A stretch of 64,000 nt of DNA from Cohnella hashimotonis (GTDB lineage: Bacteria; Bacillota; Bacilli; Paenibacillales; Paenibacillaceae). The notes beneath the pieces were generated by a model. That model saw only the letters and a list, made by a program, of their open reading frames with translations. It ran no database searches and was not told where the DNA came from. The DNA is taken from the NCBI RefSeq assembly GCF_030014955.1, contig NZ_JAGRPV010000001.1, positions 4,216,001-4,280,000 on the forward strand, given 5' to 3'. Each line of letters opens with the position of its first letter. Within the stretch, counting starts at the first letter, position 1. The translations under genes and the position numbers were made by a program. Below are positions 10,141 to 18,571 of this stretch, one piece after another.

Positions 10141-10217
10141 ACTCAGGCAAGCCGATCGCGCGCTGACCTGTCTTCGAATCGCTGCCGATTGAAACGCTGC
10201 CGCCCGAATCGAATTCG

Positions 10218-11255
10218 CTATACCTTCATTCCTGCGCCGGATCCGGTCCGCAGCAGCCATAGCTCTAACCCGAGCGTCTTGTCGACGCGTCCGGTTTTCA
10301 TCTCGTAGTCAAGCTCGGCGAGGCCGCCGAGAAGCGCGGTCAGCCGTTCGATGGTGAACGCCTTGGCCTGTTCGGCGGTCACCTTGACCCCGAAGGGGTG
10401 CATGCCGAGCTGACCCGCCATCTGCTGAGGCGAATAGCCTTGCTTGCCCAGCTCCTTGACATACAGCATGCTTCGGAACTGCCTGACGAGCAGCGCCGTC
10501 AGCTTGATCGGCTCCTCGCGGCGTCTGAGCAGGTCGTGGTACAGCGCGATCGCTTTATCGGTCCGCAGCGATGCGATCTCCTCCGTCAGCTTGAACACGC
10601 TCTGCTCGACGCCTGCGGGCACGAGCTCCGCGACGGCCGCGGCCGTCACCGTACCGCCCTCGCCTGCATGCAGGCACAGCTTGTCCGTCTCCGCCGACAA
10701 CGCGCCCATTTCAGTGCCCGCTCGCCGGATCAGCTCTTCCGCGGCCTGCCTGTCCAGCGTGCGGCCCTGCTTGGCCGCGCGGCCCGAGACCCACTGAAGC
10801 AGCTCGTCCGGTCCGAGCGGAGAAAAATTGACGACGATGCCGTCCTGCTTGGCCGCCTTCGACGTCTTCTTGCGCTCGTCGAGCTTGTCGTGAGGCACCA
10901 TGAAGACGAGCACGGTCGTCTCGAACGGCCTGCGCATATATTCAAGCAGACGATCCGGCCGATGCTCCGTCTTCGCCGATTCCTTGGCCGATCCGAAGAT
11001 GACGCTATCACGGACCAGCACCAGCTTGCTCGGCACCAGAAAAGGCATCGTCTCCGCCTCTTCCAGAATCGTGTCGAGGGAATGCTCCGCCGTATCGAAG
11101 CGCACGATCGCCATGTCGCGATGCTCGGGCTCGGCCACGGCCGCGGCGAGACGCTCGGCGAACTCGTTCATGCGGTAGCTCTCCGTGCCGAAGCATATGT
11201 ACAGCGGACGGATCTGTCCGTCCCGTATCTCCTTAAAAGCCTGTCTCGATTCCAA
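10218..11255 (-). CDS. holA: DNA polymerase III delta subunit
   Basis: Clamp-loader subunit that opens the sliding clamp at the replication fork. About 345 residues, with the family N-terminal fold (PLYICFGTESYRMNEF), the region LVLVRDSVIFG, the AAA+-like middle (LLQWVSGRAAKQG) and the C-terminal collar helices. The frame extends to an ATG at 11285, but GAGGTGG sits 5-6 bases before a TTG at 11255 and the family N-terminus begins there, so I prefer TTG. Its position beside the late competence genes is typical of Bacilli. Confidence 0.93.
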   Translation of the reverse strand: MESRQAFKEIRDGQIRPLYICFGTESYRMNEFAERLAAAVAEPEHRDMAIVRFDTAEHSLDTILEEAETMPFLVPSKLVLVRDSVIFGSAKESAKTEHRPDRLLEYMRRPFETTVLVFMVPHDKLDERKKTSKAAKQDGIVVNFSPLGPDELLQWVSGRAAKQGRTLDRQAAEELIRRAGTEMGALSAETDKLCLHAGEGGTVTAAAVAELVPAGVEQSVFKLTEEIASLRTDKAIALYHDLLRRREEPIKLTALLVRQFRSMLYVKELGKQGYSPQQMAGQLGMHPFGVKVTAEQAKAFTIERLTALLGGLAELDYEMKTGRVDKTLGLELWLLRTGSGAGMKV

Positions 11256-11283
11256 TCCGACCACCTCGCACTCATTATACAGC

Positions 11284-11322
11284 AAAGAGACCGCGCCCGT
11301 TAACGGCAGGCGCGATCTCTTT
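11284..11322 (-). terminator. Intrinsic terminator between anti-sigma gene and holA
   Basis: AAAGAGA-C-CGCGCC pairs with GGCGCG-A-TCTCTTT (13 pairs with one mismatch) around CGTTAACGGCA. It follows the sigma/anti-sigma unit and overlaps the upstream edge of holA. The ends are T-rich on both strands, so it may work in both directions. Confidence 0.6.
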
Positions 11323-11459
11323 GTCCTTGGAATCTATGTCAACGTTCGACGTGCAGGCCCATGGTGCCTTGCGCGAACGATCGTGACTGCGCCTCCAGGG
11401 GGCGCGGCGGTTGTCATAAATCCAATATACGCAGTTGTAGATCAATTGGTGACTGCCGA

Positions 11460-12632
11460 TCAGCGTGCCTGCTCGCGATTTTCTTTGGCGTTCCACCAGA
11501 GATCCGTCGCCTTGCCGGAAGCGTCCGTCCAGGTGTAGTACAGATCCTGTCCGTCCTGGCCCCAGGAGACGTCGGACACCGTGCCTTCCCGGTTGCCGCT
11601 CTCGAAAACCGTCTCGAGTCCTTCCGTCTTCACGATGCGAAGGCCGCCCTGGTAAGCGAGTGCCGTCAGCTTGCCGTCGGGCGATGCCCAGGACGGCATG
11701 GCGGCCGATAACGACATCTCCGGCAAGCCCGCGACCGAGGGCGCTTCCGCAGCGGCAGGTCCGCTAGCGCCAGCACCGCTCTTGGCAGGTCCTTCGCCTT
11801 GGGCGCTCGCAAAGTTGCGCGTATCTTGATCCGTCTTGTCCGACGTGCCGGACGAAGAGGCAGCAGGAGGCGCAAACTCCAGCCTCGACCCGGCAGCCGA
11901 GTCGGGCGTGGCGCTTAGACTCGCTGTCGGCGACTGCGTCTCGGTCTTGGCAGCCGGCACCTCCCCGGCCGAATCGACCGAGGAGCCGGATTCGCCGCCG
12001 CCGGCGGAACCGTGCAGGCTCGTGCCGCTGACCGACTCGTCCCCACCGTCTGCCGAGCCTTCGGACGAGCTCGAACTTTGGCTCTGTTGGTTAAACTCGC
12101 TCGAGCTAGCGTTGTCTTCTGCCATCTCCGGCACGGCTTTTTCGTTCATTACGTTCTTGCGCATAATGTCGGACGAAGCCGCACCAGGTGCGGACCCGGC
12201 TGCCGACTCCTGCTGCAGGGCAGCCTTCTGCTGATCCGATTGCAGCGAGAACGGCTGGGCGATCAGCAATACGCCCGCGACTACGCCGGCCGCGACCACC
12301 GCTGCCAAGCTGCGATAGACGGACTTGCGGCCGCCGATCCTTCGGGAGCGCGGCTCGTATGCGGCGGCCTCTGCGGCCGTCGCCTGCTCGGCGTCCGGCG
12401 CGGGCTCCGGCACGATCCGCTCCAGCTGGGGCAGGATCGCATCGACCAGGCTGTATCTCGGGGTTACGTGCGGCAGCTGCGTCAGTTCTTCGGACAGCCG
12501 CGTCAGCCGACCGAGCAGCGCGGCGCACTCCGGATAGTTTTGCAGGTACAATTGCAGTCGCGACGACTCTTCTTCGTTCAGATCGCCGTCGATCGAACGC
12601 TGCACGAGCTCCATCCCCTCTTCGCGATTCAT
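11460..12632 (-). CDS. Single-pass anti-sigma factor with degenerate zinc motif
   Basis: Probably holds the upstream ECF sigma factor at the membrane. 390 residues. An N-terminal anti-sigma-like helical domain (residues 1-60) is followed by one membrane helix (about 107-127, SLAAVVAAGVVAGVLLIAQ). A long Ser/Gly/Ala/Glu-rich outer linker follows (about 140-300), and a C-terminal piece with beta-propeller-like strands (WASPDGKLTALAY, VSWGQDGQDLYYTW). The zinc anti-sigma motif HxxxCxxC is reduced to one cysteine (YPEC), so zinc binding is unlikely. Its ATG overlaps the sigma stop codon (ATGA), which implies translational coupling. No family name can be assigned safely. Confidence 0.8.
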   Translation of the reverse strand: MNREEGMELVQRSIDGDLNEEESSRLQLYLQNYPECAALLGRLTRLSEELTQLPHVTPRYSLVDAILPQLERIVPEPAPDAEQATAAEAAAYEPRSRRIGGRKSVYRSLAAVVAAGVVAGVLLIAQPFSLQSDQQKAALQQESAAGSAPGAASSDIMRKNVMNEKAVPEMAEDNASSSEFNQQSQSSSSSEGSADGGDESVSGTSLHGSAGGGESGSSVDSAGEVPAAKTETQSPTASLSATPDSAAGSRLEFAPPAASSSGTSDKTDQDTRNFASAQGEGPAKSGAGASGPAAAEAPSVAGLPEMSLSAAMPSWASPDGKLTALAYQGGLRIVKTEGLETVFESGNREGTVSDVSWGQDGQDLYYTWTDASGKATDLWWNAKENREQAR

Positions 12633-13177
12633 CCCCGGACACCCCCTTTCCGATAGTCATGAAGCAATGTCTGCAGTTGTTGTCGGGCGCGGAATAAGTA
12701 AGATTTAACCGTATTTAACGGCAAGTTGAGCGAATCGGCGATCTCGTTATAAGAGAAATCCTGCAGATAACGAAGCACGACCACGGTGCGGTGATGCTCC
12801 GGAAGCTTGCCGATCGCCTCGCGAATGTCTTCGGAAGCGTAGCCGCTCATCACCTCGGCCTCGACGTCTTCGCTTGCTTGAAATACCATCTCATGTTCGT
12901 CGATCGAAACGGAAGGACGTTTGCGACGGAACTTGTCGATGCAAATATTCGTTACGATGCGCTGAACCCACGTGCGGAATTGCGCCTTTTCTTCATAGGA
13001 ATTGATCTTCGTGTATACCCGAATCAACGCTTCCTGCGCGGCGTCCATCGCATCCTGCTCGTGGTTAAGCAAATAATAGGCCGTACGGTAAACCTGGTGT
13101 TCGATCTCGCGAAGCAGCGCGACAAGCGCTTCCCGATCGCCGGCCTGCGCAGCTTTGATCAATTCCGGCTCCACCAC
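12629..13177 (-). CDS. ECF-type RNA polymerase sigma factor
   Basis: Group IV sigma factor directing RNA polymerase to a stress or envelope regulon. About 182 residues. Region 2 reads HVYRTAYYLL-like helices followed by DAMDAAQEALIRVYTKI and FRTWVQRIVTNICIDKFRR; region 4 reads LPEHHRTVVVLRYLQDFSYNEIADSLNLP-type helix-turn-helix (residues about 120-170). The open frame starts at 13225, but AAGGAGG lies 9 bases before GTG at 13177, which I chose. It is coupled to the anti-sigma gene by a 4-bp overlap. An ECF-like promoter lies 31 bases upstream. Its regulon cannot be told from sequence. Confidence 0.88.
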   Translation of the reverse strand: MVEPELIKAAQAGDREALVALLREIEHQVYRTAYYLLNHEQDAMDAAQEALIRVYTKINSYEEKAQFRTWVQRIVTNICIDKFRRKRPSVSIDEHEMVFQASEDVEAEVMSGYASEDIREAIGKLPEHHRTVVVLRYLQDFSYNEIADSLNLPLNTVKSYLFRARQQLQTLLHDYRKGGVRG

Positions 13178-13207
13178 GGGAGATCCTCCTTCTCTCGCAT
13201 CCCCTCT

Positions 13208-13234
13208 GACGAAAACGTGCGCCAAAAGGTTGCA
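13208..13234 (-). promoter_or_regulatory. Probable ECF autoregulatory promoter
   Basis: On the minus strand TGCAACC, 16 bases, CGTC. This resembles the AAC-type -35 and CGT-type -10 of ECF sigma promoters and lies 31 bases before the GTG start of the ECF gene. Autoregulation is the usual pattern for the family; the match is by eye. Confidence 0.5.
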
Positions 13235-13393
13235 AAAAACGCAAGGTATAATCTAACAAAAAAATAAAGGCGTAAACGCCCTTCGGAACCGCTTATGTGC
13301 AGCAATCCGTTATTTCCATATATACTCGGCGAGAAGCCGAAAAGTTGTGAAGGAAGTCCCGTTACAGTCTATCATAAGCGCCGCTTTTTGTCG

Positions 13394-16156
13394 TTAGGGC
13401 CGCTTGGTGCGCCGTTCGAGCCGGCCGTCCGGACGGACGCGGTAGGCGATCTCGCCCTGTATGTCGGTCCGTTCGAGGGCGGCGCCGGACGCCAAAATCC
13501 GGTCGACAATCTCGGCATGCGGATGACCGTACAGATTGTTTTTGCCGGCCGACACGACGACATCGGTCGGGTTCCACCAGGCCAGCCATGGCGCTGTCGT
13601 CGACGTTTTGCTGCCGTGATGTCCAGCCTTCAGCACGTCTATGGCAGTCGCTCCCTCTCCGACTCGCCGGCGCAGCTCGCCGAGCACCGCGGTCTCGCCC
13701 GACGCCTCCAGGTCGCCGGGGAGCACAAACACGCGGCCGTATAACGTAAGCCGAAGCACCACGCTCATGTCGTTCTGCTCGCCGATCGACGGTATCCGGT
13801 CGTCGCCGTCCGAATTCAGCGGATACAGCGCTTCAAACGTCGCCGACGCATCCGGCCGCCATGTGGCGCCTGCCTCGATCGCATACAGCGGAATGCCTGC
13901 GTCTATCGCTTCATGAAATAGACGAAGCACGTCGGCATCCGGTTTAATCGTTCCGTTAAACCAAATGCGCCCTACCTGTAGCTCCCGGATAATCGCATGC
14001 GCGCCCCCGATATGGTCGGCGTCCAAATGCGTCAGCACGAGCGCATCAAGGCGTCGGATGCCCCGCTGCTTAAGCAGCGGCACCAGCGTCTTGCGGCCGA
14101 CCTCGTAAGGGTCCTTGCGAAGGCGCCACGGTTCCTTCGACGCTCCGAATGTGACCGTGCCCCCCGCGTCGACGAGCACATGAAGGCCGCTTCCGGTCGT
14201 AATCAGGATGCTGTCTCCCTGACCGACGTCGAGAAAAGAGACCGCGCCCGTCCGATCGAGCTCGACCGGGGGCGCTTCCCAGGCGAGCATGCCCAGCCAA
14301 CTCAGCGCAAAGAGCGCGGCAGAGAGCCGCCGAATGCGGCGCGCATTCAATGAGAACCTTATCGCCGCAAGGCCTTCGCCGAATGGAGACGTTGCGGAAG
14401 CCCGTTTGGAGCGCCAGCCGGCAGAGACGGACTCTTCCGGAGCGACGGCGGAGGGGAAAACGCTGCGCGGACGGAGCAGCGGACCGTGCAGCGGCTCGGT
14501 CCATTCGCCTCCGGTCTGCGCGCCCCCGGCATACGCGGCGATACGCTCGGCGCGCTCGTCCGGATCGAACGGATCCGAGGCGGCAAGCTGCGCCGCGGCA
14601 GCTTCGGCCGTCGCAGCCAGCTCCTCGCGAAGCCGGAGCGAGCGGCGTGCGAAGGCAAGCGTTGCCAGCAGCAACGCATAAAAGGCGAGCACCCAGATAA
14701 AATCGGGCTGATGCCATACTGTCGCTAAAGCTTTAACCGATCCGAGCCAGTCGGTCGCCGCGAAGGTCGCGCGGTTGCATAGCGTGGCGAGCTTCGCGGC
14801 GACGAGGCCGAGCGGCAGCCAGACGGCGCCCAGCGCCAGCGCGGCCATCCCGAGCGGCATGACGACAAAGCTGATAAACGGCACAAGTACAAGGTTAGCA
14901 AGCAGCGACAGCAGATGCAGCTGATGAAAATAATACGCGGTGACCGGAAAAGAAAAGAGCTGCGCGGTTAAAGCGACGGCGAGCGACGAGCGGATGAACG
15001 GCGAGCGTATGCGAATGGCAAGCAGCTCATTCATGACCGGCACACAGAGCAAGAGACCCGCGGTAACGATAAAGGAGAGCTGAAAGCTGACGTCCTCCAC
15101 GACGGACGGACGCCAGACGACCATGATGAGCGCGGATGCGGCAAGCAGGTGAAGCCCGTCCTTCAACTTCCCCTGCCGCGCGAGCCACAGGGCGATCATC
15201 GACATCAGACAGGCGCGGACGGCCGACGGAGAGGCGCCGGTAAGCAGCATATAGACGGGCATCGCCGATGCCGCAAAGCCAAGCGAACGCTCCCGGGTCC
15301 AGCGCACGAGTTTGCCGAGCATCAGCAAAATGTAAACGACGACAGCGACGTGCAGGCCGGAAATGGCGAGCACATGCGTCAGCCCGAGCCGGGAAAAGTC
15401 ATCGTATTGCTCCGGATCGATATCGTCTACGATGCCTGCGACCAAACCTTTCATATAACCGGCGTCCTTTTTGCCGTACAATTGATCGGTCAGCTTCCCG
15501 ATCGCCTCTCGGGACTCGTCGAACCAGCGGAGCGTACGATCGAGGAGCGGCACGCGGCCGTTCGTTCGCCTCACGGCTTCCGCGCCTTTGGCGCTTACGG
15601 TCCAATAGATGTCTTGCCTGCTCAAATAATGACGATAGTCGAAGCCGCCGAAATTACCCGCGTCGGCGGGAAGCTTGAGCGTGCCGGCGACCTCGACGGA
15701 TATCCCGCGCTTCCAGGATGCCGCGGTCGCCAGCTCTTCCTCGGCGGACAGCCTAACGCGGATCAGCAGCTTCTCGACGGTGCGCAGCGCTGCTTCGTCG
15801 CCTGACCGGACAAGACTCGCGCGCAACGGAAAAGTCACCGTATCGCCGTCGATCGCCGCAGGCTCCAGCAGTCGTCCGGACGCGATCACCGACCGTCCCT
15901 CCGGCCCGGTCCATGCCGCCGTCAGATCGGAGCCATGCCCGGATTCGTTCCATATCCGCAGGCCTGCCGACAGCAGCAAGGCCGCTGCGCATAACGCGCC
16001 CGTCCGCGGCCGAATCCGCCCGGCGAGGACGAATGCCGTAAGCGCGGCGACGATGCCGACATAGACGAGCGTTGCGGGCAAGCCGTGCCGGACCGACCAG
16101 ACGCCGCTGCCCGCGACCCAGAACCCCGCTACGCATACCAGCGGCCTGCGATCCAT
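13394..16156 (-). CDS. comEC: DNA uptake channel ComEC/Rec2
   Basis: Polytopic channel that moves single-stranded DNA through the membrane in transformation. About 920 residues. The N-terminus has two to three helices and an OB-like DUF4131 region (about 40-210). The competence-domain helices span about 230-520 (GLTHVLAISGLHVAVVVYIL is the family hallmark). The C-terminal metallo-beta-lactamase-like domain has SFLDVGQGDSILI, THLDADHIGG and KAGHHGSKTS, so metal ligands are present and it may nick or degrade the second strand. The frame opens at an ATG at 16177 lying in a terminator T-run. AAAGGAGCG precedes the ATG at 16156, which I prefer. Confidence 0.94.
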   Translation of the reverse strand: MDRRPLVCVAGFWVAGSGVWSVRHGLPATLVYVGIVAALTAFVLAGRIRPRTGALCAAALLLSAGLRIWNESGHGSDLTAAWTGPEGRSVIASGRLLEPAAIDGDTVTFPLRASLVRSGDEAALRTVEKLLIRVRLSAEEELATAASWKRGISVEVAGTLKLPADAGNFGGFDYRHYLSRQDIYWTVSAKGAEAVRRTNGRVPLLDRTLRWFDESREAIGKLTDQLYGKKDAGYMKGLVAGIVDDIDPEQYDDFSRLGLTHVLAISGLHVAVVVYILLMLGKLVRWTRERSLGFAASAMPVYMLLTGASPSAVRACLMSMIALWLARQGKLKDGLHLLAASALIMVVWRPSVVEDVSFQLSFIVTAGLLLCVPVMNELLAIRIRSPFIRSSLAVALTAQLFSFPVTAYYFHQLHLLSLLANLVLVPFISFVVMPLGMAALALGAVWLPLGLVAAKLATLCNRATFAATDWLGSVKALATVWHQPDFIWVLAFYALLLATLAFARRSLRLREELAATAEAAAAQLAASDPFDPDERAERIAAYAGGAQTGGEWTEPLHGPLLRPRSVFPSAVAPEESVSAGWRSKRASATSPFGEGLAAIRFSLNARRIRRLSAALFALSWLGMLAWEAPPVELDRTGAVSFLDVGQGDSILITTGSGLHVLVDAGGTVTFGASKEPWRLRKDPYEVGRKTLVPLLKQRGIRRLDALVLTHLDADHIGGAHAIIRELQVGRIWFNGTIKPDADVLRLFHEAIDAGIPLYAIEAGATWRPDASATFEALYPLNSDGDDRIPSIGEQNDMSVVLRLTLYGRVFVLPGDLEASGETAVLGELRRRVGEGATAIDVLKAGHHGSKTSTTAPWLAWWNPTDVVVSAGKNNLYGHPHAEIVDRILASGAALERTDIQGEIAYRVRPDGRLERRTKRP

Positions 16157-16183
16157 TGATTTCACGCTCCTTTTCATAAAAAG

Positions 16184-16212
16184 AAGAACCCTGCGCGTTC
16201 AGCAGGGTTCTT
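16184..16212 (-). terminator. Intrinsic terminator between comEB and comEC
   Basis: AAGAACCCTGC pairs perfectly with GCAGGGTTCTT around 7 bases. On the minus strand it is followed by TCTTTTTAT, a good terminator. It sits between two genes usually read as one operon, immediately before the comEC ribosome binding site. Confidence 0.85.
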
Positions 16213-16255
16213 CCCGGTGGCCTTCTCTATATTTGAAGCATTCGAACTTTATACT

Positions 16256-16774
16256 TTAGTCGGCTTCCTTCACTTCCGTATCCTGAGGAGGCGCATAATC
16301 CGGAATCGTCCTGAAAACGATGCGGCGTTCGGCCATCAACGCGGATACTTTGTCATGATCCTTCGGGTAACCGCGATGGAATACGATCTCGACGATGCCG
16401 CTGTTAGCGAGCATGTTGGCGCAAGTCCAGCACGGTTGATCGGTCACGTAAACGGTAGAGCCCTCTCTGTCAATCCGATCCGTGAACAGCAGCAAATTCT
16501 GCTCTGCGTGAATCGTGCGAATGCAGCGCTCTTTTTTGACCATGGCCCCTGGTTGGCCTGAAGGCGACGGCGCGAATTCTTCGACGATCATGCAGCCGGC
16601 CTCCGAACAATCGGGTACGCCCATCGGCGCGCCGTTGTAGGCCGTGCCCAGCAGCTTCTTGCCTTGTACGAGCACGGCGCCCACATGCCGCCTCGGACAA
16701 CGCGACCTTGTCGATGCCATGAAGGCGATGTCCATAAAGTAAGTATCCCAATCCTTGCGAACCGCAAGCGCCAT
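16256..16774 (-). CDS. comEB: Deoxycytidylate deaminase ComEB
   Basis: dCMP deaminase supplying dUMP for thymidylate synthesis; encoded in the comE operon although not itself needed for DNA uptake. 172 residues. Zinc-site motifs HAEQN and PCWTC are both present, with the expected spacing. An insert around SPSGQPGAMVKKE is common in Bacilli. The ATG at 16774 follows AGGAGG. It is separated from comEA by 42 bp and from comEC by a terminator. Confidence 0.93.
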   Translation of the reverse strand: MALAVRKDWDTYFMDIAFMASTRSRCPRRHVGAVLVQGKKLLGTAYNGAPMGVPDCSEAGCMIVEEFAPSPSGQPGAMVKKERCIRTIHAEQNLLLFTDRIDREGSTVYVTDQPCWTCANMLANSGIVEIVFHRGYPKDHDKVSALMAERRIVFRTIPDYAPPQDTEVKEAD

Positions 16775-16816
16775 CTGGCTTTGCCTCCTGTCGTATATCC
16801 CCGGACGCCGCTTGGC

Positions 16817-17524
16817 CTAATCTGCCTTGATAAGCGGCAACAGCTTCGCGAGCAGCTTGTCTCCGATTCCTTTGACGTCTCTCAGCGACTCCGCGGATTT
16901 GAACCGCCCGTGCGCATCCCGATATTGTACGATCGCTTCGGCTTTGGCCGGCCCGATGCCCGGCAGCGCATCCAGCTGAGCGGCGCTGGCCACATTGATA
17001 TCGAGCCGTCCGTCCGCCGCCGAAGCTTCGGGTTGGGTCCCCTGCCGCGCCTCGTCGTCCGCATTCGTAACCGGTCCGGCGTTAATTACGTCTTCTGCTT
17101 CAACGAAAGTGTCCGTTGTTTTATCAATATTCTTCAAGGGAGTGCCGGAATCTCCCGAAGCGCCAGATTCGCTGCCTGACGCCTTGCCTGTTATTTCTGA
17201 ATTTCCAGCGACCACGCTTGCGTTCGTTTTCGATCCGCCCGCTGGCGGCCTGACAGCGCCCTCAGGCACGATGGATTGGGCGGTGGCCGTCAAACCTGTT
17301 TTTGGCGCGTTACTTGTCGACTTGTCCGTGCCTTCGGCCTTCCTGTTCCCTGCCTCCGCTTCTGCCACCGCCGCCGCGACCTGCGCATTGACCGGCTCCC
17401 AGCCGGGCACCTTTCCGTCGGACGGCGCAAGCCACCCCCAAGCGAGCAGAGCTGCCGCTGCCGCACCGGCTATGAGAGCCGCCTTGCTTCGCAGTCCGGC
17501 GCTTCGTGCCGATTGCCTTCCCAT
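16817..17524 (-). CDS. comEA: Competence DNA receptor ComEA, SLBB domain not evident
   Basis: Membrane-anchored double-stranded DNA receptor for transformation. About 235 residues. One N-terminal anchor helix (AALIAGAAAAALLAWGWLA), a long low-complexity Ser/Thr/Gly/Ala linker (about 40-170), then a C-terminal pair of helix-hairpin-helix DNA-binding motifs (DINVASAAQLDALPGIGPA and LRDVKGIGDKLLAKL). The SLBB-like oligomerisation domain seen in B. subtilis ComEA is not recognisable; the linker stands in its place. The frame starts at 17572, but GGAGGAG precedes the ATG at 17524. Confidence 0.9.
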   Translation of the reverse strand: MGRQSARSAGLRSKAALIAGAAAAALLAWGWLAPSDGKVPGWEPVNAQVAAAVAEAEAGNRKAEGTDKSTSNAPKTGLTATAQSIVPEGAVRPPAGGSKTNASVVAGNSEITGKASGSESGASGDSGTPLKNIDKTTDTFVEAEDVINAGPVTNADDEARQGTQPEASAADGRLDINVASAAQLDALPGIGPAKAEAIVQYRDAHGRFKSAESLRDVKGIGDKLLAKLLPLIKAD

Positions 17525-17671
17525 TAGCTTCTCCTCCGTGTTCGTCGCCTGACGCGACTTGCATTCGTCCATTTTTAAAACGCATAAAAAATCGAGTCAT
17601 GTCGGCCAAACCTGCTGACATACAATGGAAAGAAGCCATGCAAAATGCCAATAGCGGGAGGAGGACCTCAG

Positions 17672-18508
17672 ATGAAGGTCGGCTTCATCGGCGCCGGAAG
17701 CATGGGCGGTCTGCTAGCGGGAGCCTTGCTGCGCGCCCGGGCTTTTGAGCCGTCGGAAGTGACGATCGCAACCCGCACCTCCTCCAAAGCGGAACGTCTG
17801 GCGCAACAGTTCCCGGGCCTTCGGATCGGGCCGACGAACGCGTCAGCCGTCCGGGACGCGGATATCGTCTTTCTGTGCGTCAAGCCGCTCGACTACCGGG
17901 CGGTGATCGGCGAGATTCGAGAATCGCTCCGTCCGGAGCAGCTGCTGGTGTCGATTACCAGTCCCGTCACGCTGGAGCAGCTTGAGCGTTTATTGCCCTG
18001 CAAGACGGCGAAGATCGTTCCAAGCATCGTCAACGGCGCAGCGAGCGGCGCTTCGCTGTTCATGTACGGCACGAGGCTCGAGCCCGCCGACAAAAAGCTG
18101 CTGATCTCCATGTTCGCGCGCATCAGCGAGCCGATCGAAGTGCCCGAGGACAGCGTACGCGCCGCTTCGGATCTGTCCAGCTGCGGCCCTGCCTTTATGG
18201 CGTATCTGCTGGAGCAATTCGTGGAAACGACGGTCGAATTCGGAGGGCTCGCGCCCGAGGTCGCAGCCAGAGTCGGCGCCGAGATGATGCTCGGCACGGC
18301 GAGACTGCTGGAACAGGGCTGCACGACGCGGGAGCTGCAGGAACGCGTCTGCGTGCCCGGCGGCATTACGGCGGTAGCGATGGAAGAGCTGCGGCTCGCG
18401 ACCAAAGACGCCTTCCGCAAAGTCATGCGGAAAACGCATGACAAGTTCGCGGAAGATCTAGCGAAAGTCGAAGCTTCGCTTTCGGAGCAGTCTTTTTCCT
18501 CCGATTAG
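17672..18508 (+). CDS. comER: ComER, pyrroline-5-carboxylate reductase-like protein
   Basis: Reductase-fold protein divergently encoded from comEA in Bacilli; no direct competence role is established. 278 residues. Rossmann motif VGFIGAGSMGG at the N-terminus and the ProC-type C-terminal dimer domain (SSCGPAFMAYLLEQF, TRELQERVCVPGG). True proline biosynthesis (ProC) is the alternative, but position opposite comEA favours ComER. The ATG at 17672 follows GGAGGAGG by 7 bases; the upstream in-frame ATG at 17645 lacks a site. Confidence 0.88.
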   Translation: MKVGFIGAGSMGGLLAGALLRARAFEPSEVTIATRTSSKAERLAQQFPGLRIGPTNASAVRDADIVFLCVKPLDYRAVIGEIRESLRPEQLLVSITSPVTLEQLERLLPCKTAKIVPSIVNGAASGASLFMYGTRLEPADKKLLISMFARISEPIEVPEDSVRAASDLSSCGPAFMAYLLEQFVETTVEFGGLAPEVAARVGAEMMLGTARLLEQGCTTRELQERVCVPGGITAVAMEELRLATKDAFRKVMRKTHDKFAEDLAKVEASLSEQSFSSD

Positions 18509-18531
18509 AGAAAACGCGCTGCGGCGACGCA

Positions 18532-18565
18532 AAGGGCGGCCCGGTCATCCGATCGGGCCGCCCTT
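18532..18565. terminator. Bidirectional terminator between comER and leuS
   Basis: AAGGGCGGCCCG pairs perfectly with CGGGCCGCCCTT around a 10-base loop, between the 3' ends of two convergent genes. Confidence 0.8.
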
Positions 18566-18571
18566 GACGTG

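Noticed and set aside
12106..12697. Overlapping frames opposite and within the anti-sigma gene
   Set aside because: Shadows of the Arg/Ala-rich alternative frames; no motifs and no ribosome sites.
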